From Rhipidocladum racemiflorum (Eukaryota; Streptophyta; Magnoliopsida; Poales; Poaceae): a DNA stretch of 64,000 bases. The notes under the pieces were generated by a model. It ran no database searches, was not told the DNA's origin, and worked only from the letters and a program-made list of their open reading frames with translations. The first letter of the stretch is position 1; each line of letters starts with the position of its first letter. A program made the position numbers and the translations under genes. The stretch lies in NCBI GenBank assembly GCA_036346355.1, contig CM070591.1:19700001-19764000 (forward strand). Reading direction: 5' to 3'. Below are positions 54,999-64,000 of this stretch, piece after piece.

Positions 54999-55546
54999 CT
55001 AGTTATATATATCCGTGCGTTGCTACGAAAAATAAAGATTAAAAAATAAAAAAAAATACTATTTTATAAGATCAAATATCTATCTTTAACGCTTCGTTTC
55101 TTGTAAAAGCTGGCTAATTAAAGCAACGCTTCGTTTCTTGCGTAGGGCAATTAAGCAGGGCAATTAAGTAGGGTAATTAAGCAGGGCAATTAATGTGACG
55201 TGGGAAGAAACTCTCACTTTATATAGTAGAGATTGAGTAGAAATTGACTGTCACTTTATATATAGTAGAGAGTAGAGATAGAGATATGTATATGACGCTT
55301 AGTTTCTTGTTCCCTGGCACTATTGAATTTTTTTTCAAAATGTTCCCTGGCGGGAAGCCAGTTTGCGTCTTCTTTGTTTTAATGTGAAAGCTGGCTAATT
55401 AAGCTGGGCAATTTACCAAGGCTAAGCTTTGTTTCTTGCGTCAATTACCAAGGCAATTAAGTGTGTTTGTTTCATTTCAAAATGATTGGAGAGCGGGAAG
55501 GTAGAATGCACCACTGCCACCAACTGGTGATTTAGAATAGTAGAGA
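54999..55546 (-). mobile_element. Short non-autonomous Helitron(s)
   Basis: On the minus strand the 3' end is CTAG before host T (54998), preceded by the degenerate hairpin GTAGCAACGCACGG. Two 5'-type ends are visible on the minus strand: TCTCTACTATATAAAG (from 55232) and TCTCTACTATTCTAAATC (from 55546), each after a host-type A. The interior has four copies of GGGCAATTAAGCA-like units (55144-55194) and repeated GTTTCTTG words, with no ORF. It may be one element with a duplicated end or two in tandem. Confidence 0.7.
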
Positions 55547-55979
55547 TATGCTGACAGGCGGGATCGGGATGTCGGTGAGACAGAACTCAGGTGGCCTGGC
55601 TAGTGACTTGGGCCACCGACGCGCAGGTAAGATGGGCTGAAGGGAGAGGAAGGATAATGGCCTCGTTGGCCAATGGGAGGAGAGAGGGAAAATGGGCTGA
55701 AGGAATTCAGCCCACGGATATTTTACGATTTATAATTCAAATAAATCAAAAGAAATGGCAAATAACTCATAAAAATCTGAGAAAATACAGAAAAATTCGC
55801 ACAAGAAAGCCAGATAAAATTGGTTGTCAATTAATTGAAGCTTACATTATTCAAATTAAACCTTTTTAATCTATGAATGTTCCAGTTAATCTTTATTAAT
55901 TCAAGGAAAATTGGTGAAAAGTTTTGAGAACATACTCTACACAAAATATTTTTGAAACCTCGAAAACTAGGATGTTACA
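55547..55979. other. LTR-like sequence, last segment
   Basis: Ends GGATGTTACA, like the chromovirus LTR. The AT-rich last 250 bp have the same texture as 46000-46274 but differ in sequence. Possibly the end of a solo LTR. Confidence 0.5.
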
Positions 55980-57023
55980 ATTTTTGTCACAATTCTGTGA
56001 GTTTCTACTGACGTAGCTGCCATGTGAACCCCAGCTCATGTGTGGCTTTTCAACGTGCCAAGAGTTGAGAACTGAGAGCTACAAGTCTTTATTATCTCTC
56101 TCCCGTCTAGTATATTACCACTGCGCGCCTACATGAATCACAGCATCCTCTCCATCACTAACAAATCGAACCTTACTTGCGTCATACAATTGTACAGGTG
56201 CCACAGGACTAATACGGAAACTAACTTCAAATCATACACTCGCTTTGCTGTATAATAGGAGGATCACACGGGTGAAATTGTTTGCATTTGTAGCTTCTGC
56301 CTCTGCTATTTCAAACTCTTATAAGCCGTCAGATGGAACGTGAACGGATGAGATCAATCTCTACAGCAAAATTGCTACAGTGAAAAATAGTACTTCGGTA
56401 CCTGTTGCTACGCTGTCATGGCACATTGCTTCTTCTACAATGATCTAAAGGAAAACAGTGAACGACTTACAGTATCTGCTTTGCCGACTCAGTTTATTGT
56501 GTCTAGCAGAGGATGCGATTCCAAATTGTTTGTGTACACATCAATCAATAAACTAATTTATCATTAAACCTAATTTGTTGAAAAACAATAGTCAAATTTC
56601 CACCGGAAATTGCATCAAGATACGTGTAGCTATTAAAAAACTTGAACTATGCAAGTACATTGCTGCTCGCACTCGTTGGAGCGATAAAGGAAGAATGGTT
56701 AAGTGCCTGGATATTTTAAGCACATCTATAAAAATCGATTGAAATCACAAAAATGTTTTATTTGAGTGGTACATAGCATATCTGTTTTCTTATTGCTATG
56801 TATTTCGTGCGTTTCAAAACAAAACCTTAGCTCATGGCCTATCATCTGTCAAGATTAAAAAAACTCTTCCCAGTAGCAAATTAGGATGGCGAATCTCGAT
56901 CTTTTGTGTAAAAGATGTTTATTCGGATCTTTCGTTATTTTAATCTATAGTTACGATACGCTTTTTTAACCCGAAAATCATCGAACTACCGTCGTAAGTC
57001 TTTTGCTAGAATCTCCATCCTAC
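55980..57023. other. Intergenic sequence
   Basis: I see no ORF, RNA gene or complete repeat. AT-rich. Confidence 0.6.
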
Positions 57024-57028
57024 CGTCT
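57024..57028. repeat. Target-site duplication CGTCT of element B (second copy 59613-59617)
   Basis: CGTCT lies directly outside both LTR ends. Confidence 0.9.
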
Positions 57029-57232
57029 TGTAACATCCCCTTGCCAACGATGAAATCTGAAGGCGTGAGACCAAAGGAAACTGAACTAGGATGAACTTGC
57101 AGAGGAAGTAGAAGAAAGCAAAAAGGGGAAAACAAGTTTCTATTCCATATTTTTCTCATTCTGATTCCTGACCCCTCTCAGCTATTTATACATCTCTCAC
57201 ACTTCCTGACCAGTGGGACTCTAGGTGTTACG
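57029..57232 (-). repeat. Element B LTR (3' LTR in element orientation)
   Basis: TGTAACATCC to GTGTTACG; the terminal CA has become CG. Confidence 0.87.
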
Positions 57233-57600
57233 TTACCGCCCTACGAGAATTTGCTTGTCCCCAAGCACAGAATAACCTAACACAATTCCAGGGTCCCATT
57301 GCACATGAGGCTCAATTTCAAGTATTGTTAACTTGCCATCCTTCCCATTATCTGCCTTACGCCTCTTCTTTTGAGGGCTGTTGCTTTGGCCTGATATATT
57401 CCTTTCATTGATCTCACAGGTAGAGTCTGCACCAACTTCTTCATTTCGCTTCTCCTCTGTTAATGGCAGAATATAGCGGTTCATGTTTGATATGATATGA
57501 CTGTTAACCAATGCCGAGTTCAGAAGATTCAGACTGATCTGCTGATCACGTGGATTCCCCTTTATGAATGTGCATGCAATATCCTTTACACCAGGTCTCA
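57233..57600 (-). pseudogene. Element B C-terminal ORF, partly captured, unidentified
   Basis: A minus frame of 122 residues: RPGVKDIACTFIKGNPRDQQ, SLNLLNSALVNSHIISNMNR, then a lysine-rich stretch (SPQKKRRKADNGKDGKLT) and the shared family 3' end (ILEIEPHVQWDPGI, LGDKQ). I do not recognise the source of the first part. The last part is common to element A (VLEIELFMPWDPGI). Confidence 0.5.
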
Positions 57601-57666
57601 TGGCTTAAGCTCAATACACTGCACTAGAGCTCGGAAACTTGCACAAGAAAGCGGAGGCCAAGGTTG

Positions 57667-57765
57667 GTCAGGTGTCGCTGCTGTGAGAAGTTCTGCCACC
57701 CCACCACCCAAGAGATGGCCATCAGGATCAGCCAATGAAACACTGACTCTCATATGTCCCAGTTC
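57667..57765 (-). pseudogene. Captured AT-hook (AHL) PPC-domain fragment (element B)
   Basis: MRVSVSLADPDGHLLGGGVA then ELLTAATPDQ resembles the PPC/DUF296 core of AHL DNA-binding proteins (usual SLASPDGRVLGGGVAGLLTAATPVQV). The piece is about 33 residues and lacks the AT hook. Confidence 0.68.
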
Positions 57766-58688
57766 CACCTGAAATAGCAGTCTGAGTCTTCGGTACTTCA
57801 TGCTCTTTCAAAGTAGAAGGTACCTGGCTTCCCAGTTCTTCTTTTCGTTGAATCATGCCATCTAGTGTTTCCCGCACTGAATGAATTTCTTCGGATAACC
57901 CCTCCTTTTCAGCTACTGCCGCAGCAAGTGCCAGTTGTGATTCATTCAGCTTGGTCTGGTGTACTTCCAGCTCCTCATTCAAACTACTATTTGCAATAAC
58001 CAAGATTTCTTTCTCTATATGGAAATGCTCAACCTTGTTTTGTGTTTCTGCGAGTTGTTCTTCTAGGCCCTTCATTTTGTGCACAGCTTCATCAAATTTA
58101 ATCTTATGATTTTCTTCAGTGGCAGCAGCTTCGGTTGCCTGCCTCATAATATCCCAACTCAATTTCAAGAGCATCCACCTTCTTGATTAAGTCTTTTACT
58201 TCAACTTCTTTCCATGCTATCATCTCAAGGGCTTCTCGTAGCTGAATTTTGATTTCTTCGTTCTTAGAATCAGCTGCAGAGTGGATGTCAAGTGCAGAAA
58301 CTGGTATTCCTGCTTCAGTGGAGCTCTCAACTGCCATTCCCACTTCAACAGTAGTGTCCATTTCAATCTTATCACTTTCAACAGACCTTGTGTCATTTGA
58401 TTTCTCCAGCATGATTTTACTATCAAAACATTTCGAATCTGGAAAATTTGATCCAATTTTATCCTTGTCAACCTCATCTATGGATAATGGAGATGACCGT
58501 TCTGGTGTTGTTCCTTCCTTGGTGACCACGTCATCGATGATTAGCTCGAGAAGGCCTTCCTCGCTTCCAACATCTTGGCAGCCAGCGATCCGGGTCACTG
58601 CCGCAGCCGTCAATTCCATCCGCTTCGCCAAATGCTGCTGGGAAACTACCACTCGCACCAATAGCAGATCTGTGTGCGCCAGCGACAT
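57728..58688 (-). pseudogene. Captured coiled-coil protein fragment (element B)
   Basis: Two overlapping minus frames. 58688-58116 gives MSLAHTDLLLVRVVVSQQHL, an acidic linker, and a helix ending KIQLREALEMIAWKEVEVKD. 58174-57728 continues the helix in a shifted frame (KMKGLEEQLAETQNKVEHFH, SLNEELEVHQTKLNESQLAL). The heptad pattern is clear. I do not recognise the host gene. Confidence 0.6.
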
Positions 58689-58699
58689 GGTAGCGGGCG

Positions 58700-59060
58700 G
58701 TGGTCACGGCAGCGGGTATGGTGAAGAGACGTTTTGAGCGTGGGCTAAGGTCGCCGAGCCTGGTGTGTTCCAGGAGAAGGTTGGCAGCGGCGCCATCGCG
58801 GAGGACGCTAGGTGCAGTGAGGTGGGTGAGGCGAAGGACTGAGGACACGGTGAAGATCTAGGAGAGGCAGCGGCTCCTGGGCATGGCGCATGCGAAAGTG
58901 AGGACCGGGTAGGCGACGCGGAGGCGCACTGGGAAGGCGGATGGAGAGGAGGAGCTGGACCTGCGGCTGAAGATCTCGTCCATCGACGGGGTTGAGGACG
59001 TGCTGCTCCTCCAGATCTTGTCCATCAGCGGGGTTGAGGACATGCTGATCCTCGCTGTGT
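58700..59060 (-). other. Element B linker with further unidentified captured-like sequence
   Basis: In one minus frame SSVLRLTHLTAPSVLRDGAA, ANLLLEHTRLGDLSPRSKRL looks like natural protein sequence but I cannot name it. Near 58965-59050 a segment encoding a peptide like SSTPSMDEI is tandemly duplicated. Confidence 0.45.
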
Positions 59061-59076
59061 GGGCGGGTGGCTGGAG

Positions 59077-59265
59077 AAGGGCGAAGACTCGCAACACGAC
59101 GACTGGGTAATCGAGCTCGGTGATGAGACCGAGTGGCGCCAGGCAATAGAGGAAGGCGGCGAAGTTGGTCTCATGTCGCGTGCCATAGTCGATGCAGGTG
59201 GCGTTGCCGAAGGAGTCGAGGAGGTAGGGCGCGAGCTTGACCTCGGCGTCGGCGAGCTCCGCGGG
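59077..59265 (-). pseudogene. Captured PP2A activator (PTPA) fragment (element B)
   Basis: VKLAPYLLDSFGNATCIDYG, TRHETNFAAFLYCLAPLGLI, then DYPVVVLRVFALL is the conserved core of phosphotyrosyl phosphatase activator (usual form RIDYGTGHETNFAAFLYCLARLG). The invariant glycine of GTGHE is changed to Arg. The piece is about 63 residues, so not functional. Confidence 0.85.
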
Positions 59266-59377
59266 GGACCCAGCGGTGGCCTGTGATGTCGATCGAATCC
59301 CTGCCAACCAGATTTGGGAATTTTACAGAGGGACTGAAAAATCAGATCACCACCAACCCACACGCCGGGATTTTACG

Positions 59378-59389
59378 GCTCTGATACCA
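59378..59389 (-). promoter_or_regulatory. Element B primer binding site (initiator tRNA-Met)
   Basis: TGGTATCAGAGC on the minus strand, next to the LTR at 59391. Confidence 0.9.
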
Positions 59390-59390
59390 A

Positions 59391-59612
59391 TGGCCCTTGC
59401 CAACGATGAAATCTGAAGGCGTGAGACCAAAGGAAACCGAACTGGGATGAACTTGCAGAGGAAGTAGAAGAAAGCAAAAAGGGGAAAACAAGTTTCTATT
59501 CCATATTTTTCTCATTCTGATTCCTTACCCCTCTCAGCTATTTATACATCTCTCACACCTCCTGACCAGTGAGACCCCAAACCTCCTGACCAGTGAGACC
59601 CCAGGTGTTACA
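59391..59612 (-). repeat. Element B LTR (5' LTR in element orientation)
   Basis: TGGCCCTTGCC to GTGTTACA. It lacks about 6 bases of the start seen at 57029 and has a 24 bp internal tandem duplication (CTCCTGACCAGTGAGACCCC twice, about 59558-59604). Confidence 0.85.
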
Positions 59613-59617
59613 CGTCT

Positions 59618-60180
59618 ACCAGTTTTGCCATGGACATACTGCTACGTACAATGCATTATTGTGAAGTTATGCCGCTAGGCTACACTCTTCCACCTAGCTT
59701 ATTTATCTCACCTAAACAGCTGTCTAGCTCGTTGCTTATTTATCTCACCTAAACAGCTGTCTAGCTCGTCTAATCACTGAATAAGTATATGAGGTCATTA
59801 TCGATTTAACTATTTTTAATGCAGAAATAGAGACCATCGACTGTCTTGCCTTGCGTACTTGACCGATGGCCACAATTCTTTCAAATCATAATGGAGAGAA
59901 AAAAAAAGGTGAATCCAAATTTTGTACATTGGACGCATAGTAAGAAATTCACCACGGATATTTCATATTACTGCATAGATAATAGTTTACAATCATGTCA
60001 TGCCATCACAGCGTCGCTGATGTCTATCAGTCTATATGATGACCATGTCATGTCCAGAAGCTGCTGCCCCCATATCGATGAAGATCAATCAACTTCAGAA
60101 TATCTAACAAAAAGTGATAAAACGACTAACACCTTGGCTCAGAATGATCATCGCTCAATACACATTATTAGGAAATAGGA
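59618..60180. other. Intergenic sequence with a 37-bp tandem duplication
   Basis: No recognisable gene. The unit at 59697-59733 (contains CACCTAAACAGCTGTCTAGC) is repeated from 59734 to about 59769. Confidence 0.8.
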
Positions 60181-60310
60181 AGAACAACAAGGTTTCCAAA
60201 GTTCAGAGGTCGTCTGCTTCGCACATGAGCAGAGGATCATGACAGGTAACCCCAGAAGTTCAGAAAAAGGGCAGGTGTACTTCACTTGTCCACGTCGGCA
60301 AAGGATTCAG
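60181..60310 (-). other. Probable 3' UTR of the host membrane-protein gene
   Basis: Follows the stop codon at 60311-60313 on the minus strand. The transcript end is not determined. Confidence 0.4.
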
Positions 60311-60536
60311 TCAGCTTTCAACCTCTGTTGAAGCATTTGCCGAAAGGTTTTGCGCTTCCAAAAGCTTCATCTGCCGCTCAGCATGCTCCCGCTCACATTG
60401 GCTAATGCCCATGATGATGTCAAGCATAGTTCCAGTAGTGCCAAAGAATACAAGCGGAGCTAAGGATTTCTTCTTTATGCCCACAGGAATAGCAACGAGA
60501 GCACCAGCAACTGAGAAGAACCATGTTCCGAGGGCA
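60311..60536 (-). CDS. Host gene, last coding exon: small conserved membrane protein
   Basis: From an AG acceptor (60537-60538) the frame reads ALGTWFFSVAGALVAIPVGI, KKKSLAPLVFFGTTGTMLDI, IMGISQCEREHAERQMKLLE and ends in TGA at 60311-60313. It has two hydrophobic segments separated by KKK and a charged helical tail. The phase fits the 22-base exon at 63979-64000, giving WLLASCALGTWF across the junction, a continuous hydrophobic segment. No stops or frame errors, unlike all surrounding TE frames, so this is the one convincing host gene. I do not recognise the family name; a small organelle or ER membrane protein is plausible. Confidence 0.78.
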
Positions 60537-60891
60537 CTGCATTCATATGAAAAGCTGTATCAGCATAACATTATTCGAAGGAGCTGTTTGTTATACCCTA
60601 TCTATTTTCAGACATATATCTGTGACGTTTACGTATCTATGTACAATGTCATTCGTTGGTTAACTTCAGTATACAATAAGTTTATCATCTCAAAGTTGAA
60701 ACTGTAAAAAGCATACAGAAAATTGCTAGCCCATGATCTTGGACCATATCAAAAGCTCTCCAAATTCTCTCTCCACTGAGCATTATTCACACAATTCAGT
60801 AATCTAAAAAATTTCCAAATATATATGATTGTGCCTGTGCACATCCGATAGCATATATGATCATGCCCCTGCACACGTCATAAAATGTACC

Positions 60892-60894
<3 letters not shown>

Positions 60895-60944
<50 letters not shown>
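60895..60944. repeat. (TA)n microsatellite
   Basis: About 24-25 uninterrupted TA units. The apparent ORFs through it (poly Tyr-Ile) are artefacts. Confidence 0.95.
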
Positions 60945-60947
<3 letters not shown>

Positions 60948-62558
60948 GCATATCTATTTGACTATCCCATTTTCCCATTTGGAAGGATACCATCATAACT
61001 ATCCATGTCTGTTTTTGTCTCTAGCATGACCACTTGATAAAATGTGGAGGAAAGTAGGGGAAATGGCCGATACTACCGGAAGAATTCCGCTTTGGCTGAT
61101 AGGTACTGTAGCTGGTATTTTGTGATTGGTTTAATACGTGTTTTCTTTTATGGTTCATATTCCGGATTGGGTTCATCTCTATAATAATCGAAGAGACCAG
61201 ATTGTAAACATGAAAAGGTACGAGCTTAGCGGGTCCTTACCCCCCTTTATCTCATTAGAGCGGAAAGGACCTGCGAATTCTTACTCTTATAATATAACAC
61301 AATATAGTAAACTAAAATATTGTGATTTAGATAAACAATAAAGTGGAGACATGTCATTAAAAATTATACTGCAATTTGCATGGGCTATGAAGCATCCAGA
61401 GAGTGATGCACTCCTTACCAATGTTGCTCAGTGCAAAATAACGGATTGTACTAGACATACTACATATCCCAATAAGTATGCTTTCCTGTCTTGCTGACTA
61501 TGACATACTGAGTTCACAAAGACATGATCCATGACACACTGGTCAAGCTGTTGGGTGATAAGTCGTAGATGCTACAAACCATTCAATGATGCAGTGAATG
61601 AAAAGGAATATGACAGTAAAGCAACTGAACGTGTGGTGCGCTGAATACCCTAATGGCCTAATCTCATCTTATCCATGAGTATCTATGGGTAAAATTGCAT
61701 TTTATCATTTCCACGGGTTCAGGTTTAGTGAAGTCTAACAATAACTGCCAAATCCAAGCATAATTAATATATGTATTTAAAGCCAACCAAGCCATGCAAT
61801 TTTAGTTGACAAAACCATCCTTTGTTCCATCTTATTCTTATATGTGCCTTAATGCCTTTGCACATTTAAACAATACATTTTTTGATGGAGCACAGGAGCA
61901 GGTACATACATCTACAATAGGACTGCCTCATGGCAAAATTCAACTATGAATGAACTCAAGGCCACATGGGAAAACCAATGGCAAACTATTTATCTCTTCT
62001 TCTCCCTTGTGCTCACGACAGTGTGCTGGCACCGACTCACCAATTGGAGAATGCTTGCTTGGCTTGCTCAAGTACAGTTCAAACCATCACTGTATTTGAC
62101 TTCACATTGTATGGTTTTTGTTTGATTGTTTATACAATATACCTTTTTAAGGCATGTAAAAAAATAAGTAGCCAATGGGTTTCTATGAGCAAAACCATGG
62201 GATTACCAGGCGCAATAAGGGGGAAACTTAAAGCTTAGTTAAACAGTGATACAACATTTTCTACCCGTCAAGCCTAAATAAATTGCAATAAGATATAGCA
62301 GATGTGCCCTTTGTAGTTTGTACCTCTTCAAGCAGATTTACTGCTCAAAGCAAATACCATTTCTGCATTTAATGATAAGGATTACAAGGAAAGACTAATT
62401 TCAACCAAAACATGGACATTACAGCAATATCAATGACATGGAACAACCCTTGTTCTGTAATAAAAAAAAGCATAATGATGAAACTACCACATAGGCATCA
62501 AGAGATCTGAGGGGGGTATGTTGAACTTTGGATGATCATGTAATCAAGCAAAATATTA

Positions 62559-62778
62559 CTCCCTCTATCCACAAATATAGGTCGCTTTTTTTACTTTCAC
62601 GATCTACAGTGAGAGATTTTACTACGATTTTGTATCGTAATATATTAGTAAAACTAATAAAACTATATATTATGAAAGTATTTTGCAGACAAATCCAATG
62701 ATAATATTTTCATGTAGAAAATTTATATATTTTAATATATATTAATGGTCAAATTTATATATTTGTGAACAGAGGAAT
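62559..62778. mobile_element. Stowaway-like MITE, 220 bp
   Basis: Starts CTCCCTCTATCCACAAATATAGG and ends with the diverged complement (TATTTGTGAACAGAGGAAT), flanked by TA. The interior is AT-rich and non-coding. CTCCCTC plus TA duplication is the Stowaway signature. Confidence 0.7.
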
Positions 62779-63978
62779 TATGTTATAAATGTCCCAAGAC
62801 AGTAAATGTATGATGAAAGAATATAAAAAAACGAACTCAAGGACAATCCCATTTCAAATTGAACATAAGCAAGGCAAGCAAGCTAGCTAGGATTGCCTAA
62901 TGTGTACAAGCCCACAGTCGTAAGAACAGGGACAACAATGTCTCAAAAAAAAAAAAGAACAGGGAAGACAAAGGTGACATCACTGACACCAGGCAGTTTA
63001 AATTTCATCACACACATACATGAGAGAGCAAAACATGCTCCTGTCAACAAAAAAACCACTAGCATCAAATACATTAATAGATTATAACCGATTTTGGTTG
63101 AGTGTGAGATCCGAATGTTTGTACTTATTTACTTGGCTTTCTGCATGACAGTTTCACATTTTCTATAGTTTTACATTTTCAACCCAGTAATATAGTATTG
63201 AAGTATCAAATCGTAACGTTGGTCCTATTGTAGTGTTAAAGCCATTTTTGCTGGGTCTAGATTACATGTCTAGATATGGTGTCAAATTTCATTGGTCCTG
63301 AATTTCCTAGGTGTGCCAATTGCAAAATTTCATCCATGGGAATCCTAATTCTAATATTCTCATTATTCGTTTTGTTCATGTGCACAAGCCCATATAGTTT
63401 CATGAGTTCAGTTTCTCTGATCTTGTACACTAGGAACTAGCTAATCAGATAGTTATGTAATAAGCAAAAGGCTATGGCCTAGATGTCCTAGAGAGTGAAC
63501 ATGGAGATTAAAAAAACCGTAGTAACTGGAACTTAAGTGTGTTCCCATTTCAATCTAAAGTTGACAGAGTGAAGTGTAACTCGAGCTTCACTAAGTCTAA
63601 AAACTGAACTAAATCCAGCTCCCAAAAATCAAGCTTACTTCATGAATTCTCATGCTGAATAAAACTAAAAAGAAGGTTAAGAAAATAAACCACTGCTGGA
63701 GGGTGTGTAGCTCAAATGCCACCTGAATTTTTGGATAACAACTCTATTATAGAACTTTGTACCGATGAACAGGTCAAATTTCTAGAAATCAGAACAATGT
63801 GAACTACGTTAATTATCATGAATTACTACGTTCTATAAAGAAGGACCAATCCAAAAATTGAAACCAGAGCGCATATATGAACAACTGCTGGGACCAGTTG
63901 GTGTTCAGCCCTACGAGGATGTGACCTCAAGCAACGTGATTCAGGATAAGCACAAAGAAACCTCCACACTGCATTTAC

Positions 63979-64000
63979 CAGGAGGCAAGCAACCAGAGGG
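63979..64000 (-). CDS. Host gene, partial upstream exon at window edge
   Basis: Twenty-two bases on the minus strand (LWLLAS plus two bases of the next codon), then GTAAAT. Joins in phase to 60536. The rest of the gene lies beyond the window. Confidence 0.65.

Larger units (their letters stand above)
57029..59612 (-). mobile_element. Element B: second gene-capturing LTR retrotransposon, same family as element A
   Basis: LTRs 57029-57232 and 59391-59612 (plus-strand start TGTAACATCC, end GTGTTACA), initiator-Met PBS on the minus strand (59378-59389), PPT side at 57233 and TSD CGTCT. No enzymes are encoded. LTR organisation (CCCTTG near the start, TTTATAC, CAGTGGG, GTTAC end) and the 3' interior (GCTTGTCCCCAAGCA, CTCAATTTCAAGTA, CTTGCCATCCTT) match element A. 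Cargo differs: PTPA, coiled-coil and AT-hook/PPC pieces. LTRs differ at several bases and by small indels, so it is older than A. Confidence 0.87.
60537..63978 (-). other. Intron of the host gene (about 3.4 kb)
   Basis: Donor CTG|GTAAAT at 63979/63978 and acceptor ATGCAG| at 60537, both on the minus strand. AT-rich. It contains a TA microsatellite and a Stowaway-like MITE; no other gene was recognised. Confidence 0.7.

Noticed and set aside
55591..55869. Plus-strand ORF of 92 residues
   Set aside because: Runs through LTR-like AT-rich DNA with no recognisable motif.
60796..61029. Tyr-Ile repeat ORFs
   Set aside because: Translation of the TA microsatellite.

Overview
The window looks like a repeat-rich piece of a grass nuclear genome, most probably rice or a close Oryza relative. 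The evidence is the set of LTR retrotransposon types, a CACTA transposon, Helitron and Stowaway-like ends, the close match of captured exons to grass phytochrome A, and spliced plant genes. Species is an inference. No rRNA, tRNA or CRISPR array was recognised. Nearly all of the DNA is nested mobile elements. The one convincing host gene is a small membrane protein on the minus strand at the right edge (last exon 60311-60536, previous exon running off the window from 63979).

Left block (1-28158). A minus-strand copia (Sirevirus-like) pol fragment (1-1310) abuts a plus-strand Tat-type Ty3/gypsy element, called gypsy-1. Gypsy-1 is split into pieces at 1311-1569, 8003-8751 and 22426-28158. A young, internally deleted Sirevirus (1570-7997, TSD CATTC) sits inside its reverse transcriptase. 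A second Tat element, gypsy-2 (8752-21058), follows. The 1.37 kb to the left of gypsy-2 (7383-8751) is repeated to its right (21059-22425), and its flanking 5-mers do not match. This is the footprint of recombination between two insertions at different sites. Both Tat elements carry antisense genes downstream of pol with their own TATA boxes: a plant-mobile-domain-like protein in gypsy-1, and a 'putative gypsy type transposon' family protein plus a second ORF in gypsy-2.

Middle block (28159-55979). An LTR-like, GC-rich sequence is interrupted by three insertions. The first is a 3.2 kb non-autonomous LTR retrotransposon, element A (29295-32510), which carries a chimeric ORF built from pieces of several host genes (PPR, phytochrome A, JmjC demethylase, Acinus-like). 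The second is a 22 kb CACTA transposon (32836-54812, TSD CAT) with TNPA-like and TNPD-like genes on the minus strand. A 12.6 kb Tekay-type chromovirus with 3.47 kb LTRs (33661-46274, TSD CTCAT) is nested in the CACTA. The third is one or two short Helitrons (54999-55546).

Right block (55980-64000). A second gene-capturing element of the same family, element B (57029-59612, TSD CGTCT), carries fragments of a PP2A activator (PTPA), an AT-hook/PPC protein and a coiled-coil protein. It is followed by the host gene, whose 3.4 kb intron holds a TA microsatellite and a Stowaway-like MITE.

Main points for a second look: the pair of multi-gene-capturing retrotransposons; the recombination footprint around gypsy-2; LTR-LTR differences in the chromovirus that cluster at CAG/CTG trinucleotides and may be base-calling artefacts; an ABRE plus CE3-like triplicated enhancer in the Sirevirus LTR; and a long hairpin just upstream of the CACTA transposase.
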